Source: Cellvibrio polysaccharolyticus (GTDB lineage Bacteria > Pseudomonadota > Gammaproteobacteria > Pseudomonadales > Cellvibrionaceae). Taken from it: a stretch of DNA of 64,000 nucleotides. How positions within the stretch are numbered: position 1 is the stretch's first letter; every line of letters begins with the position of its first letter. Location: NCBI RefSeq assembly GCF_015182315.1, contig NZ_PRDL01000001.1, positions 1,550,001 to 1,614,000 of the forward strand. Direction: 5' to 3'. The notes below the pieces were generated by a model. The model did not search any database. It was not told the DNA's origin and saw only the letters and a program-made list of their open reading frames with translations. The translations under genes and the position numbers were made by a program. Shown piece by piece: positions 54,122 to 63,954 of this stretch.

Positions 54122-54859
54122 ATGTCGAATCCTCGCGATAAAAAGTACAAGCGTATCCTGCTAAAGCTGAGTGGCGAGGAGCTGATGGGAAGTGAAGGCT
54201 TCGGTATTGACCCCAAAGTGCTGGATAAAATGGCACTGGAAATTGGTCAGCTGGTGGGTATTGGCGTCCAGGTGGGTCTGGTGATTGGCGGCGGAAACCT
54301 TTTCCGCGGTGCTGCGTTAAGCGCAGCAGGGCTGGATCGCGTAACCGGCGACCACATGGGCATGCTGGCAACGGTAATGAACGCACTGGCGATGCGCGAT
54401 GCGCTGGAGCGCTCCAATATCTCTTCCCGTGTTATGTCAGCCATCCCGATGAGCGGCATTGTTGAGCATTACGACCGTCGCCGTGCGATACGATTCCTGA
54501 ATTCCGGTGAAGTGGTTATTTTTGCTGCTGGCACGGGCAATCCTTTTTTTACCACCGACTCTGCAGCCTGTTTGCGCGGCATTGAAGTAGAGGCGGAAAT
54601 TGTTTTGAAAGCTACCAAGGTCGACGGTGTTTACACCGCCGATCCGAAAAAAGATCCGACAGCTACCCGATACGATCGTTTGTCTTACGACGAAGTACTG
54701 GACAAAAAACTCGGTGTTATGGATTTGACGGCCATCTGCCTTTGCCGTGAGCATGATATGCCAGTGCGTGTGTTCCGCATGAACAAAGCTGGCGCATTGT
54801 TGAATATTGTGGTCGGCAGTAATGAAGGCACATTGATTGAAGAGGAAAAAATTGCATGA
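54122..54859 (+). CDS. pyrH: UMP kinase
   Basis: A 245-residue hexameric amino-acid-kinase-fold enzyme that phosphorylates UMP to UDP. ILLKLSGEELMG near the N-terminus, GGGNLFRG, and FFTTDSAACLRGIEVEAEIV in the C-terminal half are family marks. It ends in ATGA with the frr start, overlapping by 4 bp. Confidence 0.98.
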   Translation: MSNPRDKKYKRILLKLSGEELMGSEGFGIDPKVLDKMALEIGQLVGIGVQVGLVIGGGNLFRGAALSAAGLDRVTGDHMGMLATVMNALAMRDALERSNISSRVMSAIPMSGIVEHYDRRRAIRFLNSGEVVIFAAGTGNPFFTTDSAACLRGIEVEAEIVLKATKVDGVYTADPKKDPTATRYDRLSYDEVLDKKLGVMDLTAICLCREHDMPVRVFRMNKAGALLNIVVGSNEGTLIEEEKIA

Positions 54860-55413
54860 TTAATGACATTAAAAAAGACGCAGAAAGCCGTATGAAAAAA
54901 GCGGTTGATGCGCTGGTAAACAACTTCAATAAAATTCGTACCGGACGCGCCCACCCGAGCCTGCTCGATGGCATCAATGTTTCCTATTACGGTGTAGACA
55001 CGCCCTTGTCCCAGTTGGCCAACATCAACGTGGAAGATGCCCGTACGCTGGCAGTAAACCCGTGGGAGCGCAATCTGGTTCCGGAAATTGAAAAAGCCAT
55101 CATGAAGGCCGACCTGGGTTTGAACCCTTCCACCAACAATGGCCTGATTCGTATTCCGCTGCCGATGTTGACCGAAGAAACCCGTAAAAACTTCATTAAG
55201 CAAGCGCGCGCAGAAGCGGAAAATGGCCGTGTAGCGGTGCGTAATGTGCGTCGCGATGTGCTCGCTGCTATCAAAACGTTGTTGAAAGACAAGGAAATTG
55301 GTGAAGACGATGATCGTCGTGGACAAGACGATATTCAGAAAATTACTGATAAATATATTGCCGAGGTGGACAAGGCGTTGGCCACCAAAGAAACCGATCT
55401 GATGGCAATCTGA
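54856..55413 (+). CDS. frr: Ribosome recycling factor
   Basis: A 185-residue two-domain protein that, with EF-G, splits terminated ribosomes. NNFNKIRTGRAHPSLLDGI near residue 24 and RIPLPMLTEETRKNFIKQAR near 110 are typical. Translationally coupled to pyrH. Confidence 0.98.
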   Translation: MINDIKKDAESRMKKAVDALVNNFNKIRTGRAHPSLLDGINVSYYGVDTPLSQLANINVEDARTLAVNPWERNLVPEIEKAIMKADLGLNPSTNNGLIRIPLPMLTEETRKNFIKQARAEAENGRVAVRNVRRDVLAAIKTLLKDKEIGEDDDRRGQDDIQKITDKYIAEVDKALATKETDLMAI

Positions 55414-55513
55414 TCATTTATCTCCAAGTATTTGCCGGTGCCTGCCACCGGCAGATCCACTCCGCGATGTCACCGCACGTCACTTTACAATAACAGGGTT
55501 TCGGGAGTTTTGA

Positions 55514-56248
55514 GTGTCTATCAATAGCCTGCGTCATGTCGCTATTATCATGGACGGCAACAACCGCTGGGCGAAGCAACAGGGCTTGAGTGGTATCAGT
55601 GGTCACAAAGCGGGTGTAGAGCGCATTCGTGATGTTATGTCTGCCTGTCAGGAACTGAATGTCAGCGTACTGACCGTGTTTGCTTTCAGCAGCGAAAACT
55701 GGAAGCGGCCGGGTAAGGAAGTTGAAGCGCTGATGTCCCTGTTTTTGTTGTATCTCAAACAGGAAGCCAAAGAGCTTCGTAAAAAAAACGTGCGTTTGCG
55801 GGTTATTGGCAATCGCTCGCGCTTCAGTGCCTCCTTGCAAAAAGCCATTGCTGCAGCTGAAGAAACCACCCGTGATGGCGACACCACGCTGGTAATTGCT
55901 GCCGACTATGGTGGTCGTTGGGATATTGCCGAAGCTGCTCGCTCGCTCGCGCAGCAGGTTGCTGATGGTGAGCTTGATCCTGCATCGATTGACGAAACCT
56001 TGTTGCATTCTCAAACCCAGCTGGCAGATTTGCCACCGCTGGATCTGCTGATCAGAACCGGTGGTGAACTGCGCATCAGTAATTTTCTGTTGTGGCAGTG
56101 CGCCTACGCCGAGCTGTACTTTACTGAAAAATTCTGGCCGGATTTCAATGCGGTTGAGCTGCATAAAGCGGCTGACAGTTTTTACGATCGCCAGCGTCGT
56201 TTCGGGATGACCGGTGAGCAAGTTGAAAAGGGAATAACTCATGCTTAA
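55514..56248 (+). CDS. uppS: Undecaprenyl diphosphate synthase
   Basis: A 244-residue cis-prenyltransferase that makes the C55 lipid carrier for cell-wall and LPS synthesis. Asp14 in IIMDGNNRWAK is the catalytic residue, and the substrate-binding motif is DLLIRTGGELRISNFLLWQ. The start is GTG (55514) with GGGAG six bases upstream. It overlaps cdsA by 8 bp. Confidence 0.97.
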   Translation: MSINSLRHVAIIMDGNNRWAKQQGLSGISGHKAGVERIRDVMSACQELNVSVLTVFAFSSENWKRPGKEVEALMSLFLLYLKQEAKELRKKNVRLRVIGNRSRFSASLQKAIAAAEETTRDGDTTLVIAADYGGRWDIAEAARSLAQQVADGELDPASIDETLLHSQTQLADLPPLDLLIRTGGELRISNFLLWQCAYAELYFTEKFWPDFNAVELHKAADSFYDRQRRFGMTGEQVEKGITHA

Positions 56249-57083
56249 ACAGCGTGTCATAACGGCATTGGTGCTGGTTGCTGTTTTTCTTGCCGCCTTG
56301 TTTTTTCTGCCTGCGGTCTGGTTTGCCGGTTTCGTGGCAGCCATTATTCTGGTGGCATCCTGGGAATGGGCCAATCTTTCCGGGTTTGAATCACCGCTTT
56401 CCCGTCTGTTTTATATTCTTCTTACTGCAGCTGGTGTTGCTGCGGCTGCCGTCTATATAAATTTGTTGCCCTCGCTGGATGCTTCCGCCGTGGATAGTGG
56501 CGCGGTGTTTAATCTGCTGTTAGCGGGTTGTCTCTGGTGGGCTGTGGCTCTTTTGCTGGTTCAGGGGTATCCCTCAAGTCAGATCCTCTGGGGAAGCCGG
56601 TCGCTGCGTGCGGTGATGGGCTTGCTGGTGTTGTTGCCTGCGTGGGTCGGCTTTTCCTGGGTGCGTTTGCACCCGCAGGGCGAGTGGTTGATTCTGCTGA
56701 TTGTTGCTGTGGTGGCCTGCGCTGATATCGGCGGTTATTTTACCGGTCGTCGCTGGGGGCGCAGAAAACTCAAGCCAGCAGTCAGCCCGGGTAAAACCTG
56801 GGAAGGTTTTTTTGGCGGCTTGTTTGCCAATATTATTTTTGCTGTTGCTCTGTGGTTTATCGTCGGCGGTAATTTATGGCTTTGGCTGGCCATTATTATC
56901 CCTACCAGCCTGATCTCGGTACTGGGCGATTTGCTCGAAAGTATGGTCAAGCGTCATCGCGGCATCAAAGATAGCAGCCAGCTGTTGCCCGGTCATGGTG
57001 GTGTGCTGGATCGGGCAGATAGCCTTACCGCTGCTGCCCCGGTGTTTGCTCTGGCGCTCTATGCCAGTGGAATGGGTGTTTGA
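56241..57083 (+). CDS. cdsA: Phosphatidate cytidylyltransferase
   Basis: A 280-residue membrane enzyme with about eight hydrophobic segments that makes CDP-diacylglycerol from phosphatidate and CTP. The C-terminal signature is SMVKRHRGIKDSSQLLPGHG followed by GVLDRADSL, and the central GRRWGRRKLKPAVSPGKTWE is also typical. The stop lies just before the dxr start. Confidence 0.97.
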   Translation: MLKQRVITALVLVAVFLAALFFLPAVWFAGFVAAIILVASWEWANLSGFESPLSRLFYILLTAAGVAAAAVYINLLPSLDASAVDSGAVFNLLLAGCLWWAVALLLVQGYPSSQILWGSRSLRAVMGLLVLLPAWVGFSWVRLHPQGEWLILLIVAVVACADIGGYFTGRRWGRRKLKPAVSPGKTWEGFFGGLFANIIFAVALWFIVGGNLWLWLAIIIPTSLISVLGDLLESMVKRHRGIKDSSQLLPGHGGVLDRADSLTAAAPVFALALYASGMGV

Positions 57084-57088
57084 CGTTA

Positions 57089-58282
57089 ATGCAGCAAGTT
57101 ACAATTCTTGGTTCTACCGGTTCTATTGGGGTCAGCACGCTGGATGTGTTGTCTCGCCATCCGGAGCGCTATCAGGTATTTGCTTTAACGGCAGATCGTC
57201 AGTGGCAAGCACTGGCTGACCAGTGTCTGCGCTTTAAGCCGCGTTATGCCGTTATTAACGCCGATGATGCCTATGCACCCCTGGTAGAGCGTCTGAAGGC
57301 ATCGGGCTGTACCACCGACGTGCTTTGTGGAACCGAAGCGATTGCCGCCGTTGCATCTCACGCTGATGTGCATACCGTGATGGCAGCCATTGTGGGCGCA
57401 GCGGGGCTGATGCCGACACTGGCAGCGGTCAGGACCGGCAAAAAAGTGCTGTTGGCGAATAAAGAAGCTCTGGTGATGGCGGGTGGTCTGTTTACCCGCG
57501 CGGTATTGGAGAGCGGTGCCTGTCTGTTGCCTATCGACAGTGAACACAATGCCATTTTCCAATGTCTGCCCAACCAGCAGAACAATTTCTTGCGAGACGG
57601 TGTAACCACCAGCGGTGTGCGTAAAATTTTGCTGACTGCATCCGGCGGTCCGTTTTTACATACGCCGGTTGATGCTCTGGGTGCGGTAACGCCGGAGCAG
57701 GCCTGCGCCCATCCCAATTGGCGAATGGGGCAGAAAATTTCGGTTGATTCCGCAACTATGTTGAATAAAGGGCTGGAGCTTATTGAGGCTTGCTGGTTAT
57801 TTAATGTGCCTCCACAGCAGGTGGAAGTGGTTATTCACCCGCAAAGCGTCATTCATTCAATGGTTGAATATATTGATGGTTCGGTGCTGGCCCAGCTGGG
57901 TAATCCGGATATGCGCACACCGATTGCCCACGCGCTGGCGTGGCCGGAGCGTATTGATTCCGGTGTTTCCAGTCTTGACCTGATTGCTACGGCGAGGCTG
58001 GATTTCGCGGCGCCGGATACTGAGCGTTTTCCGTGTTTACGACTTGCCCAGCAGGCGGCAGCGCAAGGCGCTACGGCCCCTGCGATTCTCAATGCCGCCA
58101 ACGAAGTTGCCGTAGCGGCATTTCTTGATCGTCGCCTTGGTTTTCGACAAATCCCTCAGGTAATCGAGCAGGTGATGGCACAGGTTGCGGTAACGGCGGC
58201 AGACAGTCTTGACGCTGTACAATGGGCTGATACTCAAGCCAGAAGTTGTGCCGGGACATTCATCGGCACATTGCAGAGGTAG
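57089..58282 (+). CDS. dxr: 1-deoxy-D-xylulose 5-phosphate reductoisomerase
   Basis: A 397-residue NADPH enzyme making 2-C-methyl-D-erythritol 4-phosphate in the MEP isoprenoid pathway, which feeds UppS. NADPH loop GSTGSIG (8-14), LANKEALVMAG near 118 and the metal/substrate motif PIDSEHNAIFQCL near 145 are seen. ATG at 57089 is chosen over TTG at 57080 because it gives the usual N-terminus MQQVTILGSTG. It overlaps no neighbour; rseP starts 5 bp after. Confidence 0.97.
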   Translation: MQQVTILGSTGSIGVSTLDVLSRHPERYQVFALTADRQWQALADQCLRFKPRYAVINADDAYAPLVERLKASGCTTDVLCGTEAIAAVASHADVHTVMAAIVGAAGLMPTLAAVRTGKKVLLANKEALVMAGGLFTRAVLESGACLLPIDSEHNAIFQCLPNQQNNFLRDGVTTSGVRKILLTASGGPFLHTPVDALGAVTPEQACAHPNWRMGQKISVDSATMLNKGLELIEACWLFNVPPQQVEVVIHPQSVIHSMVEYIDGSVLAQLGNPDMRTPIAHALAWPERIDSGVSSLDLIATARLDFAAPDTERFPCLRLAQQAAAQGATAPAILNAANEVAVAAFLDRRLGFRQIPQVIEQVMAQVAVTAADSLDAVQWADTQARSCAGTFIGTLQR

Positions 58283-58287
58283 TTATT

Positions 58288-59640
58288 GTGGCCGTCATTG
58301 AAACGATTTTATGGTTTTTGGTAGCGCTGATTGTATTGGTAGCGGTGCATGAATTTGGCCATTTTTATGTGGCGCGACTTTGCGGTGTTAAAGTGCTGCG
58401 CTTTTCCATCGGTTTTGGCAAGGTTTTGTTAAAACGGGTGGATCGCCACGGAACCGAGTTTGCATTTGCCGCCATCCCGCTGGGCGGTTATGTGCGCATG
58501 CTGGATGAGCGCGATGGCAATGTAGCGCCTGAAGATCTTCCGCACACCTTTAATCGTAAAAATTTATGGCAGCGTTCAGCAGTTATTATTGCCGGTCCGC
58601 TGGCCAATTTTATTTTGGCGTTACTACTGTTCTGGGGCTTGTTTCTGGGTGGTCAGCGAGATGCTGCGCCGGTTATTGGTTCCATCGCTCCCGGCTCTCC
58701 TGCAGCTTACGCAGGGTTGGATGTAGGGCAGGAAATCATTGAGATTGATGGTGAAGCGACGCCGACCCGTCAGGCGGTATATCAGCAATTACTGCGCCGT
58801 CTCGGTGAATCGGGTGTGATGCGGTTTACTTCACGCTACCCCGAGTCGGAGTTTCTTTATCATTCCGAAGCGCGTCTGGATGGATGGTTGCGTGGCGAGA
58901 CAGATCCTGATCCGCTGGAAGGCATCGGTTTGTCGTTTTATATCCCTGAAGTCGAGGCAGTAGCGGTTGAGGTATTGCCCGATAGCGCTGCCGAGCGTGC
59001 CGGTATCAAGGCGGGTGACCGTATCCTGCATGCGGACGGTGAGCGGGTCAACAATGGCCAGGCATGGATTGATCTGGTAAAAGAGCGTGCCGGAAAAACC
59101 TTCCCGGTGGAGGTTGAGCGTAACGGGCAAGTCAGTATTCTTGCAATTACTCCGGAATCTATTGAAGACGGCGGTGTCAGTTATGGTCGGGTTGGCATGA
59201 CGCTGAAACAGGCATCCTGGCCCGAAGAAATGTTAAGAGATTACCATTACTCGATTCCGGGCGCGCTGGTTGCCAGCGCTGAAAAAACCTGGGATACCAC
59301 CGGTTTTGTATTTTTATCGATCAAAAAATTGCTGGTTGGGGAAATTTCTGCCAAAAACTTGAGTGGGCCTGTCAGCATTGCTAAGGTGGCGGGCTCATCG
59401 GCACAGAGCGGTTGGAAAAACTTTATCGCCTTTCTGGCGCTCCTCAGCATTTTCCTGGGGGTTTTCAATCTTTTGCCGATACCTATGCTGGACGGCGGGC
59501 ACTTGTTGTTTTTTTTGATCGAGGCGATAAAAGGCAGCCCGGTATCAGAAAAGACACAGTTGGCCGGTTATCAGGTAGGTTTGTTTTTGGTGATCGGGCT
59601 GAGTTTAGTGGCACTCTATAACGATATTATGCGGCTGTAG
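58288..59640 (+). CDS. rseP: RIP zinc metalloprotease RseP
   Basis: A 450-residue site-2 protease of the inner membrane that cuts RseA, freeing sigma-E in envelope stress, and clears signal peptides. Zinc motif HEFGH (21-25) lies in the first membrane segment. Two PDZ domains follow (about 115-290), and the third zinc ligand motif MLDGGH is in the C-terminal part. The start is GTG (58288) with GAGG eight bases upstream; an earlier frame start lies inside dxr. Length equals E. coli RseP. It is followed by bamA, its functional neighbour. Confidence 0.96.
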   Translation: MAVIETILWFLVALIVLVAVHEFGHFYVARLCGVKVLRFSIGFGKVLLKRVDRHGTEFAFAAIPLGGYVRMLDERDGNVAPEDLPHTFNRKNLWQRSAVIIAGPLANFILALLLFWGLFLGGQRDAAPVIGSIAPGSPAAYAGLDVGQEIIEIDGEATPTRQAVYQQLLRRLGESGVMRFTSRYPESEFLYHSEARLDGWLRGETDPDPLEGIGLSFYIPEVEAVAVEVLPDSAAERAGIKAGDRILHADGERVNNGQAWIDLVKERAGKTFPVEVERNGQVSILAITPESIEDGGVSYGRVGMTLKQASWPEEMLRDYHYSIPGALVASAEKTWDTTGFVFLSIKKLLVGEISAKNLSGPVSIAKVAGSSAQSGWKNFIAFLALLSIFLGVFNLLPIPMLDGGHLLFFLIEAIKGSPVSEKTQLAGYQVGLFLVIGLSLVALYNDIMRL

Positions 59641-59691
59641 CGTTTCATCTTCGGCTACCGACATTAATCATTACTTTCAGAACAGATAAAT

Positions 59692-62343
59692 ATGAAGCGA
59701 GTTTCGAAGCGTTTTTTCTGCGGTCTTGGCCTGTTGATGGTTACCCTGACCGGACAGGCTCAATCTGACAGTTTTCGGGTCAGTGACATTCGGGTTGAGG
59801 GGCTTCAGCGGGTTTCTGCCGGTAGCGTATTCAGTGCTTTACCTATTCGTGTTGGCGATGTGCTGACGCAAGCTGACATTCAGTCAGCAACCCGCGAACT
59901 GTTTAAAGTCGGGTATTTTGCTGATGTTTCTATCGGTCGTGATGGCGATGTGCTGGTGCTGGTGATTAAAGAGCGCCCGGCGATTAACGCGATTGAACTG
60001 AAAGGTAACAAGGTTATCAAGTCGGAAAGTCTGCTCGACAGCTTGAAGCAGAACGACCTCGCCGAAGGGCAAATTTTCCAGCGTGCTACCCTCGAAGGTA
60101 TCACCCAGGCGCTGCAACGCGAATATATTGGGCAGGGTCGCTATGGCGCCAGCGTCAAAATTGACGTTGAAGACCTGCCGCGTAACCAGGTCAAGGTAAA
60201 AATTGACATTACCGAAGGCACGGTTGCCCGCATCAAAAAAATCAACGTGGTTGGTAATCAGGCGTTTAACGATGCCGAGCTGACCGACCTGTTCGAATTG
60301 AAATCTTCCGGCTGGTTGTCATGGATCAGCGGTAATGACAAATACTCCCGCGAAAAACTGAAAGGTGATCTGGAGCGTCTGGAGTCCTGGTACCTTGACC
60401 GTGGTTACCTTAATTTCAAAGTTAACTCCACTCAGGTTTCGCTGAGCCCGGATAAATCGCAGATTTTTATTACCGCCAACGTTAGCGAAGGCGAGATCTA
60501 TAAAGTCAGCGAAGTGGAGTTGGCTGGGGATCCGGCGATTGACGAGGAAATTGTTCGTCGTTTGATTATGGTTCGCCCGGAGCAAAACTTCTCCCAGATT
60601 TTGATGACAACGTCATCCGAGTACATTACCCAGCGCCTGGGCAATGAAGGTTATACCTTCGCTAAAGTAGAAGGTATTCCGGAGCGGAATGATGAAGACA
60701 AAACGGTAAAAATTACTTTCTTCATCGATCCGGGCAAGCGTGCTTACGTTAACCGTATCAATTTCCGCGGCAACACCAAAACCATCGACGAAGTATTACG
60801 CCGTGAAATGCGTCAGATGGAAGGTGGTTCTGCGTCTACAGCACAAATTGAGCACTCCAAGGTTCGTCTGGAGCGTCTTGGCTTCTTCAAAGACGTTAAG
60901 GTTGATACCGTAGAAGTGCCGGGCACCACCGATCAGGTGGATGTTGATTTTACCGTTGAAGAGCAGCCTTCAGGCAGCATGAACCTGCAAATCGGTTATG
61001 CGCAATATTCCGGTATGTTGTTTTCTGCGGGTATTACTCAGAATAACTGGTTCGGTACCGGTAAGCAGGTGGGCTTTAACTTGAGCCACAGCCGCTTCCA
61101 GACCGGTTACAACTTTACCTACAACGACCCCTATTTCACCGTTGATGGTGTAAGCCGCGGCTTTAACCTCTATTACCAGAGCAGTGACTACTACTACGCC
61201 AACATCTCTGGCTATAGCACCGATGTATACGGCGGCAAGATGACATTTGGTTATCCGATCTCTGATATCGAGCGGATTGGTTTTGATATCGGTTTGCGTA
61301 GCCTTGAAGTTAAACCTAACCAAAATGCTTCTCAGGAAATTCAGCGTTCGCCAGCTTTCATTGATGGTGCCCGTTACATCGACCAGGATCAATTTGCTTA
61401 CATAAATGAGTCGTTAAATTCTGGAATCGACTTTCCTGCGGGAAGCATAGAGCTTGGAACAGTAACCGAGGATATGTTCGGCGAGCCAGGCTTCCTTGAT
61501 GTTTATGGTAAAACTTTCAATGATGTGCAGGCTGGTATTTACTGGGCCAAATCGACCCTCAATCGCGGTATTCTGGCAAACCGTGGTGCGTCCCAGCGCT
61601 TGTCATTTGAGGTCTCGTTACCGGGGGGGGATCTTGAGTATTACAAGTTTGATTACACTGCCCAAATGTTCCAGCCGCTAACTCGCTCTCTGACCTTGCG
61701 TTTGCACACCCGTCTTGGTTATGCAGACGCTTACGGTGATATGGACGAGTTGCCGTTCTTTGAAAATTTCTATGCCGGTGGATTTGGGTCGGTGCGTGGT
61801 TTTGAGCGTAATACCTTGGGGCCTCGTATCTCCCCATTGAGATCTGCATCTCCAGTGCAAGCTTCATGGGATGATGTTAACGGGGACGGTATTGTCCAGA
61901 GTAATGAGCGCGGCACCCAGGTTTTCCTGTTGTGTAACGATCCGAGTGCGCCACTGCCCGCCGGTGCTATTTGTGATCCGGGGCAAATCGTAGCGGTCGA
62001 GAACCAGCAAGTCTACACCGGCAGAACGCGTGGCGCCTTCGGTGGTAACGTATTGATTCAAGGTGGCGCCGAAGTGTTATTCCCGCTGCCATTCATCAAA
62101 GATCAGCGTATGCTGCAAACCACTTTCTTTGTCGATGCTGGTAATGTTTTTGATACAAACTGTGGCGCTCGCCAGCCGAATTGCTATGATGTCGATCTGT
62201 CAAAAATCGTGATGTCATCCGGCTTCGGATTGACCTGGATTTCAGGGTTCGGTCCGATGACGTTCAGCATTTCTCGCCCGATCAGGAAAGGCGATCTCGA
62301 CAGAGATGAGTTCTTCCAGTTCTCACTGGGTCAGACTTTTTAA
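59692..62343 (+). CDS. bamA: Outer-membrane protein assembly factor BamA
   Basis: An 883-residue core of the BAM complex that inserts beta barrels into the outer membrane. Signal peptide (1-23, ending GQAQ), five POTRA domains (about 26-425), then a 16-strand barrel ending FFQFSLGQTF. The loop-6 motif VRGF is at 701-704. It is longer than E. coli BamA (810) because of insertions in barrel loops. One, at residues 725-775, contains DVNGDGIVQSNE, a perfect EF-hand-type calcium loop, and two Cys in LLCNDPSAPLPAGAICDPG. Another Cys pair (CGARQPNC) occurs near residue 825. It is followed by skp and lpxD, as usual. Confidence 0.97.
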   Translation: MKRVSKRFFCGLGLLMVTLTGQAQSDSFRVSDIRVEGLQRVSAGSVFSALPIRVGDVLTQADIQSATRELFKVGYFADVSIGRDGDVLVLVIKERPAINAIELKGNKVIKSESLLDSLKQNDLAEGQIFQRATLEGITQALQREYIGQGRYGASVKIDVEDLPRNQVKVKIDITEGTVARIKKINVVGNQAFNDAELTDLFELKSSGWLSWISGNDKYSREKLKGDLERLESWYLDRGYLNFKVNSTQVSLSPDKSQIFITANVSEGEIYKVSEVELAGDPAIDEEIVRRLIMVRPEQNFSQILMTTSSEYITQRLGNEGYTFAKVEGIPERNDEDKTVKITFFIDPGKRAYVNRINFRGNTKTIDEVLRREMRQMEGGSASTAQIEHSKVRLERLGFFKDVKVDTVEVPGTTDQVDVDFTVEEQPSGSMNLQIGYAQYSGMLFSAGITQNNWFGTGKQVGFNLSHSRFQTGYNFTYNDPYFTVDGVSRGFNLYYQSSDYYYANISGYSTDVYGGKMTFGYPISDIERIGFDIGLRSLEVKPNQNASQEIQRSPAFIDGARYIDQDQFAYINESLNSGIDFPAGSIELGTVTEDMFGEPGFLDVYGKTFNDVQAGIYWAKSTLNRGILANRGASQRLSFEVSLPGGDLEYYKFDYTAQMFQPLTRSLTLRLHTRLGYADAYGDMDELPFFENFYAGGFGSVRGFERNTLGPRISPLRSASPVQASWDDVNGDGIVQSNERGTQVFLLCNDPSAPLPAGAICDPGQIVAVENQQVYTGRTRGAFGGNVLIQGGAEVLFPLPFIKDQRMLQTTFFVDAGNVFDTNCGARQPNCYDVDLSKIVMSSGFGLTWISGFGPMTFSISRPIRKGDLDRDEFFQFSLGQTF

Positions 62344-62390
62344 TCACCGGTTGATCGGTGGGTTTAATTTTAAATAACGAGGAAAACATT

Positions 62391-62903
62391 GTGACTGCGA
62401 TACAAAAAATCTTTGCTGCTGTGCTGTTGTGTGTATTCTCAGCAGCAAGTCTGGCACAGGGCAAGGTGGTGATTGTTGATATTCAGGCGGCTATGCTGAG
62501 CACTGAAGTGGCTCAAAAAGAGCTGGCAAAACTGGACAAAAACCCGGAATTTGCCTCGCTCAAAGCCAAGCTTGATGGCCTGGTTGCAGACATGAAAAAA
62601 CTGCAAGCCTCTGCTGAAAAAGACGGCCTCACCTGGTCTGCTGATCAGCAAGCCGAACACCGTAAGAAAGTAGAATATGTTCGTGCTGACTACGAGCTGG
62701 TTGGTAAAAAACTGCAGGCTGAGCAACAAGCGGTTATGCAAAAAGTGCTGCAAGACCTGAGCGCCAAAACCCGCACCGTACTGGAGCAACTGATCGCTTC
62801 TGACAATATTGGTTTGGTGTTGAACAGTCAGGCTGCTATTCATGCAACCCCGGCTTACGACATCACCCCGAAGTTGACCGAACTGTTGAACAAAGCCAAG
62901 TAA
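62391..62903 (+). CDS. skp: Periplasmic chaperone Skp (OmpH)
   Basis: A 170-residue periplasmic chaperone that holds unfolded outer-membrane proteins on their way to BamA. Signal peptide 1-22 (ends SLAQ), then the Skp pattern VVIVDIQAAMLSTEVAQKEL followed by a long Lys/Glu/Gln-rich coiled coil (about 45-140). The start is GTG at 62391 with GAGG eight bases upstream; the frame opens 11 codons earlier without a binding site. It is 47 bp after bamA. Confidence 0.94.
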   Translation: MTAIQKIFAAVLLCVFSAASLAQGKVVIVDIQAAMLSTEVAQKELAKLDKNPEFASLKAKLDGLVADMKKLQASAEKDGLTWSADQQAEHRKKVEYVRADYELVGKKLQAEQQAVMQKVLQDLSAKTRTVLEQLIASDNIGLVLNSQAAIHATPAYDITPKLTELLNKAK

Positions 62904-62919
62904 GTCCAGGATTATACCG

Positions 62920-63954
62920 TTGACCAGAACCTATTCTCTGGCCCATCTGGCTCAGCACCTCGGTGCTGAGCTGGTTGGTGATCCGGATCTTGTTATTGAA
63001 GGCATTGCCAATTTGCTCACTGCCGACTCCCGGCAAATCAGCTTTCTTTCCAATGCTACCTATCAAAAATACCTCGCAGAAACCCGTGCCGGTGCAGTGA
63101 TTATTGCTCCTGACCTTGCGGAAACGTTTGCTGGTAACAAATTGGTGATTGCCAACCCTTATCTGGCTTATGCAAAGCTCACTAAACTCTTCAGTCGTCC
63201 ATCTTCCTTGCAAGGCATTCATCCTTCCGCGGTGATTGGCGAGCAGGTTGAGTTGGGTGAAGGCGTTGCTGTGGGTCCTAATGCCGTGATTGGTAATCGC
63301 TGTGTTATTGGTGAAGGCACCATTATTGGTCCCGGAACGGTAATTGGCGATGATTGCAAAGTGGGCAAATTTACCCGGTTTGCCGCCAATGTAACGCTTT
63401 ATGAAGACGTGATTGTTGGCGATGAATGCCTTATTCACAGCTCGGCAGTGATTGGTGCGGACGGCTTCGGCTTTGCGCGCGCCAGTGACAAATCCTGGGT
63501 GAAAATTTATCAGCTGGGCCGTGTGGTCATTGGTAATCGCGTTGAAATAGGTGCAACCTCCACGGTTGACCGGGGCGCGCTTGATGATACGATCATTGGT
63601 GATGGCGTAAAAATCGACAATATCGTCCATACCGCGCACAATGTACGCATGGGCAAAAACATTGCTATTGCGGCTATGACCGGAATTTCCGGCAGCGTGG
63701 ACATTGGTGATAACTCCACCTTGTCGGGCGGTGTCGGGGTGGTTGGTCATATAAGTATCGCTAACGATGTACACATTACCGGAATGAGTATGGTAAGTGC
63801 GACAATTACCGAACCTGGCTCATATTCTTCAGGAACAGTACTTGCGCCTACGCGCGAGTGGCGTAAGAATGCGGTCCGCTTCAGACAGCTCGATTCTCTT
63901 GCTAATAGAATTCGCTCGCTCGAAAAAGCATTACAAAAACACGATTTATCGTAA
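62920..63954 (+). CDS. lpxD: UDP-3-O-(3-hydroxyacyl)glucosamine N-acyltransferase
   Basis: A 344-residue left-handed beta-helix acyltransferase, third step of lipid A synthesis. An N-terminal uridine-binding domain (about 1-100, with ISFLSNATYQKYL) is followed by hexapeptide repeats and the catalytic His in KIDNIVHTAHNVRMGKN; the C-terminal helix is present. The start is TTG (62920) with AGGA eight bases upstream, 16 bp after skp. The window ends 46 bp after its stop, before the expected fabZ. Confidence 0.96.
   Translation: MTRTYSLAHLAQHLGAELVGDPDLVIEGIANLLTADSRQISFLSNATYQKYLAETRAGAVIIAPDLAETFAGNKLVIANPYLAYAKLTKLFSRPSSLQGIHPSAVIGEQVELGEGVAVGPNAVIGNRCVIGEGTIIGPGTVIGDDCKVGKFTRFAANVTLYEDVIVGDECLIHSSAVIGADGFGFARASDKSWVKIYQLGRVVIGNRVEIGATSTVDRGALDDTIIGDGVKIDNIVHTAHNVRMGKNIAIAAMTGISGSVDIGDNSTLSGGVGVVGHISIANDVHITGMSMVSATITEPGSYSSGTVLAPTREWRKNAVRFRQLDSLANRIRSLEKALQKHDLS

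Noticed and set aside
55418..56374. 318-codon minus-strand frame over uppS and cdsA
   Set aside because: It covers two well-recognised genes; the translation is low-complexity with no family features.
62863..63774. 303-codon minus-strand frame over lpxD
   Set aside because: Antisense shadow of the hexapeptide-repeat gene; its Asn/Ile/Thr-rich repeats mirror the LpxD repeats.
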